Shown here: positions 53,010 through 64,000 of the stretch, in pieces
Layout of the letters: each line of letters begins with the position of its first letter
Numbering within the stretch: position 1 is the stretch's first letter
Source of the DNA: Eudorina sp. 2006-703-Eu-15
Taxonomy: Eukaryota > Chlorophyta > Chlorophyceae > Chlamydomonadales > Volvocaceae
Assembly (NCBI GenBank): GCA_003117195.1
Contig: BDSI01000116.1
Location: forward strand, 310,001-374,000
DNA length: 64,000 bases
Direction: 5' to 3'
Notes under the pieces: generated by a model
Told to the model about the DNA's origin: nothing
Database searches by the model: none
The model's input: only the letters and a program-made list of their open reading frames with translations
Made by a program: the position numbers and the translations under genes

Positions 53010-56000
53010 TCATTCCGGCGCCCGGTCCGCCGCACCACTCAACGCGTCCAGCTCCACTCGGCACGCCACGATGCGGCTGCGCTTGTAGTGAATGAGTCGC
53101 AACTTGGAGAACATCAGCGGCGAGCGCTCGGGCGGAGGCGGCGCCTCAGGACCCGTCGAAGCGCCCGGCCGGGGAACCTGATGACATTCCCCCGGCCCCG
53201 GGTGAGGTTCCAACTCGTCCCCGGGCCCCACGTCCTCGTACGTCAGCTCCGGCCCCAGCAACGCGTGTGCGCTTGCGGAGGTACCATCCGCGGAGGTCGG
53301 CAGCGGCCCCGCTTCGGAACCGACGACGCCACGCAAGCCGGCCCCCTTGGCGGCGTCGGCCGCAGCGGGTACGGCAATGCTGGACGGGGCAGCGCTGGCG
53401 CCCGCCGTGCGCCGGCTGACAATCGTGGCTGCTGCCAGGGCGTTGTCGTCCGCCGACTTCCCGACCGCCAGATGCAGTATCAGCGAGGATGGATCTCCCA
53501 GATCCGCCTCCGCCTCCGCCTCCGCTTCCGCCTCCGCCTCCGCCTCCGCCTCCGCCTCCGGGTCTGCCTCCCCTTCATGATGTCGTTGCGTCGACTCCAA
53601 CCCTGGGGATCCCGGCCGGGGCCTCTGACACCGGTCCCGGCTGCGCAGCTCCTGACAGCCGACCTGGGGCCGCCTGTCACCCTCGGACATCTGAATGAGC
53701 GGGCGCTGCTGCTGGCTGAGGTCACCCCCCACTGACTGAATCTGGTGTCTCATACTTGCACCGTCCTGCGGCGCGGCGGAGGAGACCGCCATGGCGCGGG
53801 CGCCACCGCAAAGGGGCCGCGGGGATGATGGCAGCAGCAGCAGCGACAGCGACAGCGGCGGCGGGTGTGGGCGCGGGTCGGGATGCGGGCGGGCGATCAG
53901 CGAGTGCCCGCCCGCTGCTGCGCGCCCGGGCGGCGGTGGCGGGTGCGGGAGCGGGTGCGGGGCCGGGGGCGCCGCCACTGCCACCTCGGCTTTCTTTGTG
54001 TCCCCTTGCACGCCACAGCCTAGCGTCAGCTGCAGCACGTTGACGGTCGTGGCGCTGACGCCCCCGGCGCCGCCGACACCGGGGCTGGTGGCATGTGTGG
54101 CGCAGGCCGCCGCCGCCGCCGCCGCCGCGGCCGCCGTTGCCATTGCAGCATCCCGGGCGACGCCCCTGGTCCGTGCGGGACGGGAGTCAGCAGCCTGCAC
54201 GCTTCCGCCGGCGGCCAACCGCGCTGTGCCGTCCGCATCGTCGCAGTTATCCGCGCCTTCATTGCCGCCGCTGTTCCCCTCGGGGCCCACAGCACCGCTC
54301 GCGCCGGAAAGCAGCAAGCTGGGGTGGACCTCTCGGGTCGCCTCCGGGGCCCCTCCGGGGAACCTCTGTGGCAGATCGGTCTGGCGGCGGTCAGCGGCGA
54401 AGAGCCCGGGGGGGCGGGGCGCGGACGAGGACATGAAGGGGGACGCCGTGACGCTGCTGCCGCTCACTCCCTGGGACAGCTCAGCAGCAGCCACCGGCGG
54501 TATCGGTGCCACCACTGCCGCCGGCGGCGCCTTTGCGTCCCCGGCATCCCCAAAATCTTTCACGTTGGCGGCCGCGACCACCCTCGCCGCCGCCGCCACC
54601 GCCGCCGCCGCCGATGCCTCCCTTTCGCCCGCCGCCGCCGCCGCCGCGGCCAGCTCACCGCTGGCGCCTCCGGCGGCCTCGGTCGCGGGGAGGCTGCTGA
54701 AGGTGCAGCGGCCCCGAGGCCCCCCCGACGGGCCCCCCCCCAGCAGCATCCTGGGCGTGCGGCCTGCGTCGGGCAGCTGCGCAAACAGGCCGGTGTACTG
54801 GCCCAGCGACCCCGTCTGCGACCGGCTGCCGGAGACCGCCGCCAGCTCAGCCAGCATCCTCCTGGCTGTGCTCCTGTCCAGGGTGTCCCCAGAGCCCCAC
54901 GAGGTTCCCCGGGTCATGGGGACTTCGCCGCTGCCCGTCCATCCATCCAGCTGGCCAAGCGCCAGAGGCTGATACGCGGGGTCGCGGCGGTTTCCGCTCC
55001 GTCCGGTGGAGGCGGCGAAGCTGTTGCTGCTGCTGCTGCCTGTCCTGAGCTGCAGGGAGCCCATGCGACTGGGGCAGCGCTGCGACGACGTCACCGCAGC
55101 GGCGGCGCGACGCAGCAGGCGTGGCAGCGGCCCGCCGGGCCGCAGGGGCTGCGGCGGCGGCGGCAGTGTCTGCAGTGGTTGCAATGGTGAGTGCAGTTGC
55201 TGCTGCTGCCCCTCCTCCATGTGCCGCTGAATCATCGGACAGGACGGCAGCGGTCCTGGACGCGGCCGCGTCAAGCCGAGCTTCGCGGGCGTTCCCGCAG
55301 CAACAGCGACCGCCGCAACCGCCGCCAGGGAGGCGACCCGCTCCGTGCGACGCTCCGCCGCCGCCGCCGCCGCCAACGGACCCTCCGCGCCTCCTGCGCT
55401 CAAGGTGCCGGCGGCGCCGCCGCCGCCGACCCGCGCCGCCCAGCGCGCGCTCAAGCCGCCCAAGACCCGGGCCGCGGGCTTGCAGTCGGCGGCCCCCGTC
55501 GACGAGCGCACAGCCATCACCTCCGAGGTGCTCGTGGTCGCCATAACGGTGGTGGCCTCGCTGGAGGTCCCCGTGCCGGTGGTGCCGGTGGCGGTGCTGG
55601 TGGCGACGGTGGCCGTGGCGTTGCTGCCACAGCGGCCTGCGCCACCGCCCTTCATCGTCATCGTCGTCGTCGTCGTCGCGGTCCTGGCCTCCAGAGACCC
55701 CTGCATGGGCCCCTGCAGCAGGTTCCTGATGATGCGTGCCACGGTGCTCCCCGACCCGGTGGGCAGCCCGGCCCAGTCCGCCGTGGCGGACCGCAGCCCG
55801 CAGCTGGACGCGGTCCCGTCCTCGGTTGGCGGCTGAGAGGGAAGGTCCTGGTCCTGGTGCAGGTGTGGGTGCTGCGTATACCGGGAGGGGGCCGGCGACC
55901 GGGAGGGGGGCAGCGGCTGCAGCTGCGGCTGCGGCTGCATCCACCGCGGGCTGTGCAGGGAGAGCGTCGGCGGCGCGGCCGCCGCGCCGCCGCCGGCCGT

Positions 56001-59000
56001 CTTGGTGATGGCAGCCGTGGCGGCGGCGACCCGTGGGACGGTGCCGGAAGCCGACTGCACCACGACGCCCGTGCTCCGAGACCGGAGCGCCTGTTTCAGC
56101 CGCAGCGCCTCTGAGGACGGCGGCGGCGGCGGCGGCGGCGGCAGTAGCGTGTGGGACAGCGTGGGACCGGCCGGCGCGCGCAGCCCCGCCGCCCGGCCCT
56201 GCTGTGCTGCGTGTTGTGCGTGGTGCGCCAGGTGCAGCCGCGCCTGCGCCTGCATCTGCACCTGCATCTGCCGCGCCGCCATGCTGTGCACTCGGCGGAT
56301 CGCGTGCAGGGGCTGCGACTGCGGCCCGGGTGGCTCCTCCGTCACGGATGCCACGTACTGCAGCAGCCGACTGCAGGACTGCGCCGCCGCTCCGCCCGCG
56401 CTGTCGACGGCGGCACCGCCGCCGCCGCCGCCGCTGTCGTCATCGCGGTCGCGGTCGCGGTCATCCGGCCCGCATTGCAGCCCCAGAAGGGACCGACCGC
56501 TGGCAGAGGTACGCGCCCAGCCCACGGAGCGGACGGCCCCGCTGGTCCCCCGCCGGGGTGACGAGGCCCCCCGGCTGACGGAGTTGCCCGAGGGCTGGGG
56601 CTGCGTCGCAGTCTGCGACCCCGTCCTCCCGCAGGACGGGTCCAGCTGCGCCATGGTGCCGCTGCGGAACACCTGCGTGAGGCTGCTGATGCGCCGCTGG
56701 CTGCTTGGGCGCCACTTGCCCGACGTGGAGGCCAGGAGGCCGCGCCAGCGCCGCCGCCCGCGCTCCAGCGTGCTCGTCGGGACGGCGCCGTCGTCGGGCA
56801 TGGTGACGGTGCGGCCGGTGCTGGTCAGCCTGTAGAGGTCCTCCTTGAGGGCCGCCAGCTGGGAGTGGCCCTGTGGGAGGTGGCGCGCGGGACAGGAGAG
56901 GAGAGGGCGTCACGGAAGGCGCGTTGCTGCTGCTGCTGCTGCTGCTGCTGTGTCAGGGCGCGTGGGGGGATGGGGGTGAAGGGTGCGGCGCTGGGTGGCT
57001 AGACACCGCAAACACCCGCCATGCATGGCACAGGGTGACGGCAGGGCGGGTGAGCTTCAACGCGCGGCACAAGGCGCCGCACAAACACTTCCGTACTTCA
57101 TCCTAACGCCTGGGTGGCCCCCATGCCTTGCGTGGCCTGGTTTTAGTCCGGCGGTCGCCTGGTTTTAGTCCGGCGGTCGCCTGGTTTTAGTCCGGCGGTC
57201 GCCTGGTTTTAGTCCGGAGGTCGCCTGGTTTTAGTCCGGAGGTCGGGAGGACACCTCGTGGGAGGGGGCGAGGTGTCCGCCGGCTGCATTGAGCACGGCG
57301 GCGCCCGCCCGCTTACCTCTCCCAGCACGGCCCTCGCCACCACGTAGCTGACCAGCACCTCCCGCCACAGCGCGTGCAGGGCAAGCTCACGGGCTACCTT
57401 GCAGGCGGGGCCGCTGTACAGCATGCGGCCGTCGAAGGACAGATCCGCCTGCACGGGTGCGGACGTCAATGCGCATGTTGGGTGTGGCGGTGCCACGGGA
57501 GTGCGGGCGCCGGGTCTGCAGAGTCGCCGTTTCTGTGTCAATTTCTGTGTCAATCAATTAATCGTCTGGTTTGGGTACCGCATCAACGGGGCGTCAACGG
57601 ATACCGCATCAACGGCGCATCAACGGCGCACCAACGGCTCACGCGCGAGGTGGGCACCCATTTGGGCGGCAGCAGGTGGCGTGCAGGCGGGGCATGGATT
57701 GACGTACCGTATTGGGCACGATTGCGCCCGCAAGGGCAACACCCACGGAGAGCCCTCAACGCCGGGACGCCGCACGGGAAGGTGACCGAGCGGTCCGCTG
57801 TGTGCCGTACCTGGGGTAAGCCCACGTCCACGCCGCCACGTAGCACGAGGCAGCCGCCGGCGTGCCCAGGGCCCTGCGCCAACGAATCCAAGGGAGGCGC
57901 CGTTCAGGGAGTCGGTTAAGGTTTAGGCTGGAATTGGCCTTTGGATGTAGTTAATTAAGCTGTCTATCGGTCTATTGTGACCATAGGCTTGGACCACAAG
58001 CCCCCAAAGGCCGGACGGCTGGAACAGGCGGCCGGATCCTGTCGACGCAGGCCTCCCCCCGAGGAGAACACGGCGAAGGATGCGAGGCTGGGGCGGAAAG
58101 CCCTCCGCGGACGAGGAAGTGGAGCCGAGCCAAGGGCTCGGGGCAAGCACGATGTGGGTGTACGGTTCGGGTACGGCACGGCACGTCACCCGTTGCTCAC
58201 ACCATGTGGTGGGTTTATGGTGTTCTACCCCAGAGCCCGCAAACCAAAGGCGGCCGGCGCGCTCGCGTCATCGACACACCCCCTTCCCCCGCCCTGTCGC
58301 AGCCGTCGCAGCCGCCCGACCTAGCAAACAACGCATTGAGCTGCCGACAGCCGTAGCTGGGCCTCGCCAACCGCGTCAACGCCCACCACCCCCACGCACG
58401 CCCTCACATGGTCGTACACACTGGACGACCCCGAGTCGCTGGGTCGCCCCCGCGCGGCCTCCTCCTGGCACTCGAGGTCCCGCTGCAGCGCCAGGATCCA
58501 CCTGCGCACACCCGGCGTGCCCCATGCGTATGCCGCGGGGAGGCAGCAGCAGCTCGTCATGGCCGGTCTCAGGTCGCCGACCCCACCGCCCGTGGGCGCC
58601 AAAGAGGACATCATCGACGGACGGCTGACACAGCATCGATGTGCAGCCTTGAAAACACATGGCTGGGGCTGGGGGTGGGGCCCCTCCCTGAGCACGCCGG
58701 GGGTGGGGCCCCTCCCTGAGCAAGCGCCCTTCCTCAAGATGCGACCATGGCGGGTCCGGCCACTGCATGTTTGAGGTCGTTTGCGTTGATTACCTGATAG
58801 CCGCTTCCGGGTCGACAAAGACGGCCTGCAGGGCGCCAGGGCCGGTCACCGTCTGCGGGCGGGACATACAGGCGGGATGGATGCAGTCCGCACCCGCCAC
58901 CGGGATGGGGCGAGCAGGCCGGAGAGCGCGGAGGCGGTTATAGCGGTCTCAAGTGCAGGCAAGATGATGCAAGGTACGCTCAAGACTATGGAGGAAGCGT

Positions 59001-62000
59001 AGTAATGCACCCTGCCTGAGCTCCGTGAGTGCAAGGGAGGAGGTACCCGGAGGAAAGAGGTGCCCGTCCTGCGCTCTCCCAACCCCCCTGTTGGCGCCTG
59101 GCGAGGGTGCTGCACATGCCGGCCTTGTGCCTTCGCGCTTGTCGGGCGGTGAGGTGGAGGCCGCGGCGCAGCACCCCGGCCGGTAGCCCCCCGTCCACAC
59201 ATTGCGCCCCCAAGCAAGCACGAGGCCGGGATGCGTGCAATCCGGCCCCCCCTACCGCCCTCCCTACCGCCCGCATTTACCCAGACCGCCACTGCACCCT
59301 CGGTGGTTGACACGCAAAACAGGCCCCGAACTAACTCCCGATAGTGCTTGAGTCGCATGACAGATATTTTCCATTTCCCATTCCCCCACCACCACCAGGT
59401 CCGCGTGCAACAGCGCCCCAACCTATCCTCAGTCGGGGCCCCTACCAGGTAGCCGCGCAGCTCGTTGGCCAGCTGCTGCGCCCGCGCCCTGGCAGCAGCG
59501 TACGCCGCCTGGGTGCCAGGGCCAGGCGCCGCCGCCAACGGCTGCGGCTGCTGCGGCTCCGTCTCCCACCCCACCCGCTGCAGAGCGACCTCAGCGTCCT
59601 GCAGCTGCACCACCGCCACCGCCATGTAGCCCAGCGGCGCGGACAGCACCCCGGGCGCCTGCGGCAAGCCGGACGGCAACGAGCGGGTGGGCAGGGGGCC
59701 ACCAAGCGAGGCCGCCGGAGGGGGGGGAAGGGAGGGTTACATCTTATTTAGGAAGTCGGTAAGACACATTCAGGGCAGGGAGAGGGAGCTACCACAGGAT
59801 CGACGTGCGGCTTCGACATACGGGCACACCTAACCAATCCACATGCGTGTTCCCGCCACAGCCCGCCACTGGCCGCTCATCTCCATGCGACCCTCTGAAC
59901 CTCGGGTCCCCGTGAGAGAGAGAGAGAAGAGCGCCCCAGTCGTCCGGCCCCTGCTGCCGCAATAAAACCTTCAGTGCGCCTCGCCACCCGCCCCGCTGCC
60001 CCTGCCCCGGTCCCATCGGGCTGTCCAGTGTCCACGCCAGGGGACGTGGACCAGTCCCTCGTCCCGCCACCCGTCCACCCTTGAGGGGCCCCCACTCCCA
60101 GGCTGCATCCACCGGCGTACCCGGCCTCCCCCCTTAGCGTCAAATTAGACGGGGAACCCGCCCGGGAACCAACCCGATAACCACCCATGTCGGGACCGAC
60201 AAAGACGGCGACGCTTTGACCCCTGTGAGAGCTGCCTCGCGTGCCTCCTGTGTCACCCGTCACCCGCCTCCGTGTTGGGTTTGGGTTTAGGAGGGCACTA
60301 CGTCCCCTGAACCCGCCAACCTCGTGTTGGCTCTCAACCCTGCACCCCTGTTCGCCACACCCCCTGTCATATACTGCGTTATGCTGGGTGTGCCCGGGTT
60401 CGTTCTGCGGGTTGATTTATTTTTTTCAATTTAACCCCCCGTCATATGTGTACGCGTTTCTGTCTCCAACAAAGTAACCCACCCGACCCAACCCCCACAT
60501 GGGGTCTTCCTGTGTACCAGCAATCACCCGCGCGCCGCCGCCTCCGTCCGCCGCGTTCGTCCGCCCCTTCCCCCGTGCCCCCGTGCCCCCCGTCCAAGCC
60601 CCCGTGCCCCTCACCGCGACAAGCAGCGAGCGCGGCGGCCCCAGGAACACCACCCTGGGCAGCAGCGGCCGGCTGAAGACGCTGAACAGCTCCACCGGGC
60701 CGTCGCCCTCCCGCAGCACGTGCAGGCCCGAGTGCAGCACCACCCCCGCCTCGCCGTGCAGGAACGCGTAGTCCAGCAGCGCGAGGGCCTCGGCGCTGGT
60801 GGTGATCTGGCCGCCGCGGCCCGCGTCCGCAATGGCCTTGGCGGCCTGCAGCACGGGACCCGAGTACACGGTGCGCTGGCTCGCCCGGTTGAAGGCCACC
60901 TCGGAGCCGCCCAGGCGGCCGCAGTGGAAGCCGATGCGCACGCGCAGGCCCCTGCGGGGTGGGGTTTAGGGTTTGGGGGAAGTTGGTGGGACGCATTGAC
61001 GCTGCGCTGCTGCTATTCTGTGGGGTGGGGGTTGCGGGTGCGACGGATGTGCCGCGCACACCGTGTACTGAGTGCATTGAAAAGAAGAAATAAACCCTAG
61101 AAGAAGCAACCCGGGCACACCCAGGAGTGTGCTGGGTGGCGGGTGGGCGGTACATGAATAAGAAAAACGCGGCGGGCGGGTGGGGGTTGTAAAAAGGCAA
61201 ACGCCGCGGGTGGGGGAGGTTTAGGGTTTTCACCGCGATCGCGGCGAGGACCGGTGACCCCCGCGGGCGCGGAGTGGAAGCGGTGGGAGCGGCGGCCTGG
61301 TGGGATCGCTGATATGCTGAAAGGTGTCCTGACCCGCCCGGCGGGGCACGAATGCACAATGTGTTATGGAAACCTGAGGCGTGAACTGGCCTAGGTTGTT
61401 GAGATCGCAGCCTCTGCGATCCGCCCTGTCATCCCCTGCAAATCCTCTTCCTTTTACACGTCACATCCGCGTATAAGGGTACAGAGCGAGGTACGGTGCC
61501 GCAAGCTCACCTAAAGATGGGGACCCCGGCCTCTTCCCCGGTCATGACCACCGAGCGCTGGCTCAGCGCCAAATCTCGCCCGCAGGCGCTGACGCGGCCG
61601 CTGGCCCCGGACGAGAACGGCAGAGCCGCCATCGGCGCCGGCGCCGACACGGACACAGCCGCGCCACCCGCTGGTGTGGCTGCTGCGATGGCAGCGGCAA
61701 CACTCATGGCAGAGCCGGCGGCGGCGGCGGCCAGGGAGGCCCCGGACCACACGGCCGTCAGCAGCGCGTGGAAGCTGAGGGCGTCCAGGGGTCCAGGCCG
61801 GTCGTCGGACTGGCAGCTGGTCAGCTCGGAGGTGGACGTGGGGGCGCGCGTGAGGAGGCACTTGGAGGTGGCGGACACGCGGGCAAAGACGGCGGACGGC
61901 GGCAGCGAGGACATCGCGGGCGCGAGGCAGCACTCCGCGGAGGCGCTGCGGCGCAGCCGCGCTGCGGCGCCGCGCGGCGCGGCGCTGATGGAGCTGTCCC

Positions 62001-64000
62001 GACTGGCGCTCACGAGCACGGCGACGTCGCCCTCGCAGCCGCCGTCGCCGCCGGCGGCGCCGCGGGCAGGCCGCGTCCGCGGCGACGACAGGTGCGCGTG
62101 CGCGTGCGTGTGCGGCAGCACTGCCTCCATCATCCGCCGGTGCGGCGGCCAGCGCCCCGCGCGCTCCAGGCTCGGCAGCGACTCGGCGGGCCACGCCAGG
62201 GGGCAGGAGTCCATCAAGCCGCCAGCGCGGCCGTCGCCTGGAGCAGCGCTGAGGAAGCGCTTCAGGGCGTGTGTGGGCTGGGCGCCGCCAGTGGGGGCTG
62301 GCCCGTCCGACACGGATGGCGCGGCAGCTGCCGGAAGGGTGTACCCCCTGGAGGCCACTGGGGCCAAGAGTCCGCCGGCACCGAAGCCGGTGGCGGTGGC
62401 GGTGGTGCTGGTGGTGCTGGTGGCGACGGGTGGCCGCTGCAGCGGCTCGTCCAAGGCGCTGCTGGACGGCATCAGCCGCCGAGGGCTGCCCGCGCGCGCC
62501 TGCAGGCACCTCGACAGCGGCGGCGCAAGCGGCAGCGACGTCGCCGCCGCCGCCAGCTGCGACGCCGGCCCCAGCGCGGCGGAGCCCCGGCCCAGCCTGC
62601 TCATCAGCGGGCCCGCGACTCCGCCCGCCGTCAGCCCCGCTCCCCTGCCGTTTAAGGCGGAGCTTGGAGCTGCTGCTTGGCCGTCCATCCACGGCAGAGA
62701 ACCGAGCGACGAGAACCTCCAGCCCGGCCCCGCGCCCAAGGTGAACCGCGACGCCCCCAGGTCCTCGATCTCGCTGGCGCCACCGGCGTCGCCGCCGCCC
62801 ACCCCGCCGCCGCTGGGCCGCTGCGACGACCTCACCAGCGGCCCGGCGTTGGATCCCACATCGAAGCTGTTCTGCCCCGACTCAGCGAGGGTCGGGTCGT
62901 CCGTGGCGGTGTAGCGGCACAGCAGCAGGTTGCCCGGCAGGAGGCACCCCGGCTCCGGCTCTGGGTCGGTGGTGGTGTCGCCGCCGTTGAGGAGATGGGC
63001 CGGGTTCGGGCCCAACTCCGGGCTGCAGTCGCAGCTGGCGGTCCCAGTTGTCGTCCCCTCCAGGGGGGTCAACATTGCCGGGTCGCGCTGTCGCTGCTGC
63101 TGCGGCGGGTGAGGCTGAGGCGGAGGCGGAGGCTGCGGCTCGGGCTGCTGCGGCGGTGTGAGCCGTTGTTGCCTGGCCGGATGCGGCCAGCCGGCGCCGG
63201 CGGAGGAAGCCCGGAGGATGGGCCCCAGCGTCGTGAGGCCCGGCGTTGCCGCGCCCCGGCAGTCGGCCGCCGTGTCGTCCCCACCGCCACCTTCAAACGT
63301 CGAGCGACCGAACCCGGCGGGCGGCGCCGCGGCCGGCTGGGCCTCCGTCGGCTGCGGCAGCGGCGGCGGGACCGGCCTCGTGGGGGCGGCGAGCATGGAT
63401 CCCGGCAGCTGCAGGTGCATGTGGGCTGAGGTGCTCGGCGACCGGCCCTGCAGCGGCAGCAGCGGCAGTGACAGCGGCAGGCTGCGCCGATCGCTCCGGT
63501 TGGACAACTCCCTGCCCGCCGCCGCCCCGGCGGCCGCCGTCCGAATCCGAAGAAGCGCCAGAATCGACGGCCCACAGGTCCGTATTGCCCAGCGCTGCAA
63601 CCCCCGAGCATCCACACCGCCGGCGGCGGCGGCCGCGGCGGTGGCGATGAAGGTGACGGGGCCGGATGCCGCGGCGGTGGCCGGCGTCGCCGGCGCTGCC
63701 GGCACCGTCGCCGGCGGCGCCGCCGGCGCTGCCACGCGCAGGGTGGCGGCCAGGGGTGACGCCAGCAGCTCGGGCGGCCAGGGGGCCTCCAGCAGCGCCG
63801 CCTGGGCGCGCAGCGCGAAGCGCGCGGCGTCGGCGGCGGTGCAGAAGGCCAGGATGAAGGAGTCCCCCTCGGTGGCGGACTCGTAGCCGTGGTGCAGGGC
63901 GGCGATGTGGCGGAGGGTGCTGTGGTGCAGCTGGATGGAGCACTGGCAGACGTCGGCGGGGAGGGTCTCCCACAGCGTGGTGGAGTCCTGGGGTGCGGGC
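53010..64000 (-). CDS. Class III nucleotide cyclase with two cyclase-type domains, 5' end off window
   Basis: Makes cyclic AMP or GMP from ATP or GTP; the substrate cannot be assigned. Exons (minus): 63987-61511, 60951-60615, 59658-59446, 58852-58794, 58501-58408, 57873-57811, 57448-57317, 56870-53010. All junctions keep phase, coding 2411 residues to a TGA. Domain 1 begins DSTTLWETLPADV at a probable acceptor, continues GYESATEGDSFILAF with the second metal-binding Asp, is interrupted by about 750 low-complexity residues, and resumes GLRVRIGFHCGRLGG and VYSGPVLQAAKAIADAG. Domain 2 spans exons 3-7: APLGYMAVAVVQLQDAE, GYL, GGVDVGLPQADLSFDGRM and LYSGPACKVAREL. The final 1286-codon exon is disordered, with poly-Ala, poly-His/Gln and (EA)n stretches, and ends KLRLIHYKRSRIVACRVEL. 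The first metal Asp (FxDI) would lie beyond the right edge. No membrane segment is seen in this portion. Confidence 0.9.
57136..57248. repeat. 22-bp tandem repeat, five copies
   Basis: CCTGGTTTTAGTCCGGCGGT plus CG, five head-to-tail copies (the last two carry GGAGG), in the cyclase intron 56871-57316. Confidence 0.95.
59744..59776 (-). repeat. Intronic element in the cyclase gene, partial
   Basis: The transcribed strand reads GAATGTGTCTTACCGACTTC then CTAAATAAGA, about 85 nt before the acceptor at 59659. Confidence 0.6.
60383..60440 (+). repeat. CTGGGTGTGCCCGGGTTCG element, intronic (cyclase)
   Basis: Same head, middle and AT tail as 13480-13536, with a few changes in the T-run. It is in the cyclase intron 59659-60614. 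Confidence 0.88.
60977..61020 (-). repeat. Intronic element in the cyclase gene
   Basis: The transcribed strand reads AGAATAGCAGCAGCGCAGCG, TCAATGCGTCCCACCAACTT, CCCCC. It lies 25 nt before the acceptor at 60952. Confidence 0.75.
61078..61124 (-). repeat. CTGGGTGTGCCCGGGTT element, inverted, intronic (cyclase)
   Basis: The minus strand reads CTGGGTGTGCCCGGGTTGC then TTATTTCTTCTTTTCAATGC. It is a diverged copy in the cyclase intron 60952-61510. Confidence 0.75.

Noticed and set aside
53734..55190. Long plus-strand frames over the cyclase tail exon
   Set aside because: They are antisense shadows. The minus-strand frame is longer and joins in phase to recognisable cyclase exons.
57136..57248. 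Possible CRISPR-like array
   Set aside because: The units are head-to-tail with no spacers, and the setting is a nuclear intron.

Overview
The window is nuclear DNA from a green alga of the volvocine group (the Chlamydomonas/Gonium/Volvox lineage; genus not resolved). The evidence is very GC-rich exons with long Ala/Gly/Pro/Ser runs, many short exons split by GC-rich GT-AG introns, abundant (GT)n tracts, a short interstitial (TTTTAGGG)-type telomere-like tract, and nucleotide-cyclase and acetyl-CoA carboxylase sequences of algal type. There is no bacterial, organellar or viral gene organisation.

Five protein-coding genes can be supported by joining exons whose splice phases agree. (1) 1-18003, minus strand: a eukaryotic multidomain acetyl-CoA carboxylase (ACC). 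25 exons are visible, running from the N-terminus through biotin carboxylase, the biotin site and most of the central region; the carboxyltransferase end lies off the left edge. (2) 23513-30463, plus: a 1670-residue low-complexity protein of unknown function in five exons. (3) 32525-35787, plus: a 226-residue protein resembling one half of a ZPR1-type domain, in five exons. (4) about 38658-45611, plus: an AGC-like Ser/Thr kinase with a huge insert inside the N-lobe, a long disordered tail and a C-terminal membrane anchor; its first exon is unresolved. (5) 53010-64000, minus: a class III nucleotide cyclase with two cyclase-type domains and a roughly 1300-residue tail; its 5' end lies off the right edge.

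Layout: ACC and the orphan gene are divergent, about 5.5 kb apart. Genes 2-4 lie in tandem on the plus strand. The kinase and the cyclase converge across about 7.4 kb of repeat-rich DNA that includes a 1.1 kb (CCAT)n array and a run of 65 C. The genes do not form an evident pathway, although a kinase and a cyclase are both signalling proteins.

The most unusual structure is in the introns. A roughly 45-bp element recurs in the introns of the ACC and cyclase genes. Sense copies sit 25-150 nt before acceptors, and three of the four antisense copies sit 24-68 nt from donors; one intron carries both, as an inverted pair. A second element, containing CTGGGTGTGCCCGGGTTCG, occurs four times, always in introns of the same two genes. 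These look like mobile or introner-like units. A 12-bp palindrome (GACCCRYGGGTC) is also scattered through coding exons of several genes in different reading frames.
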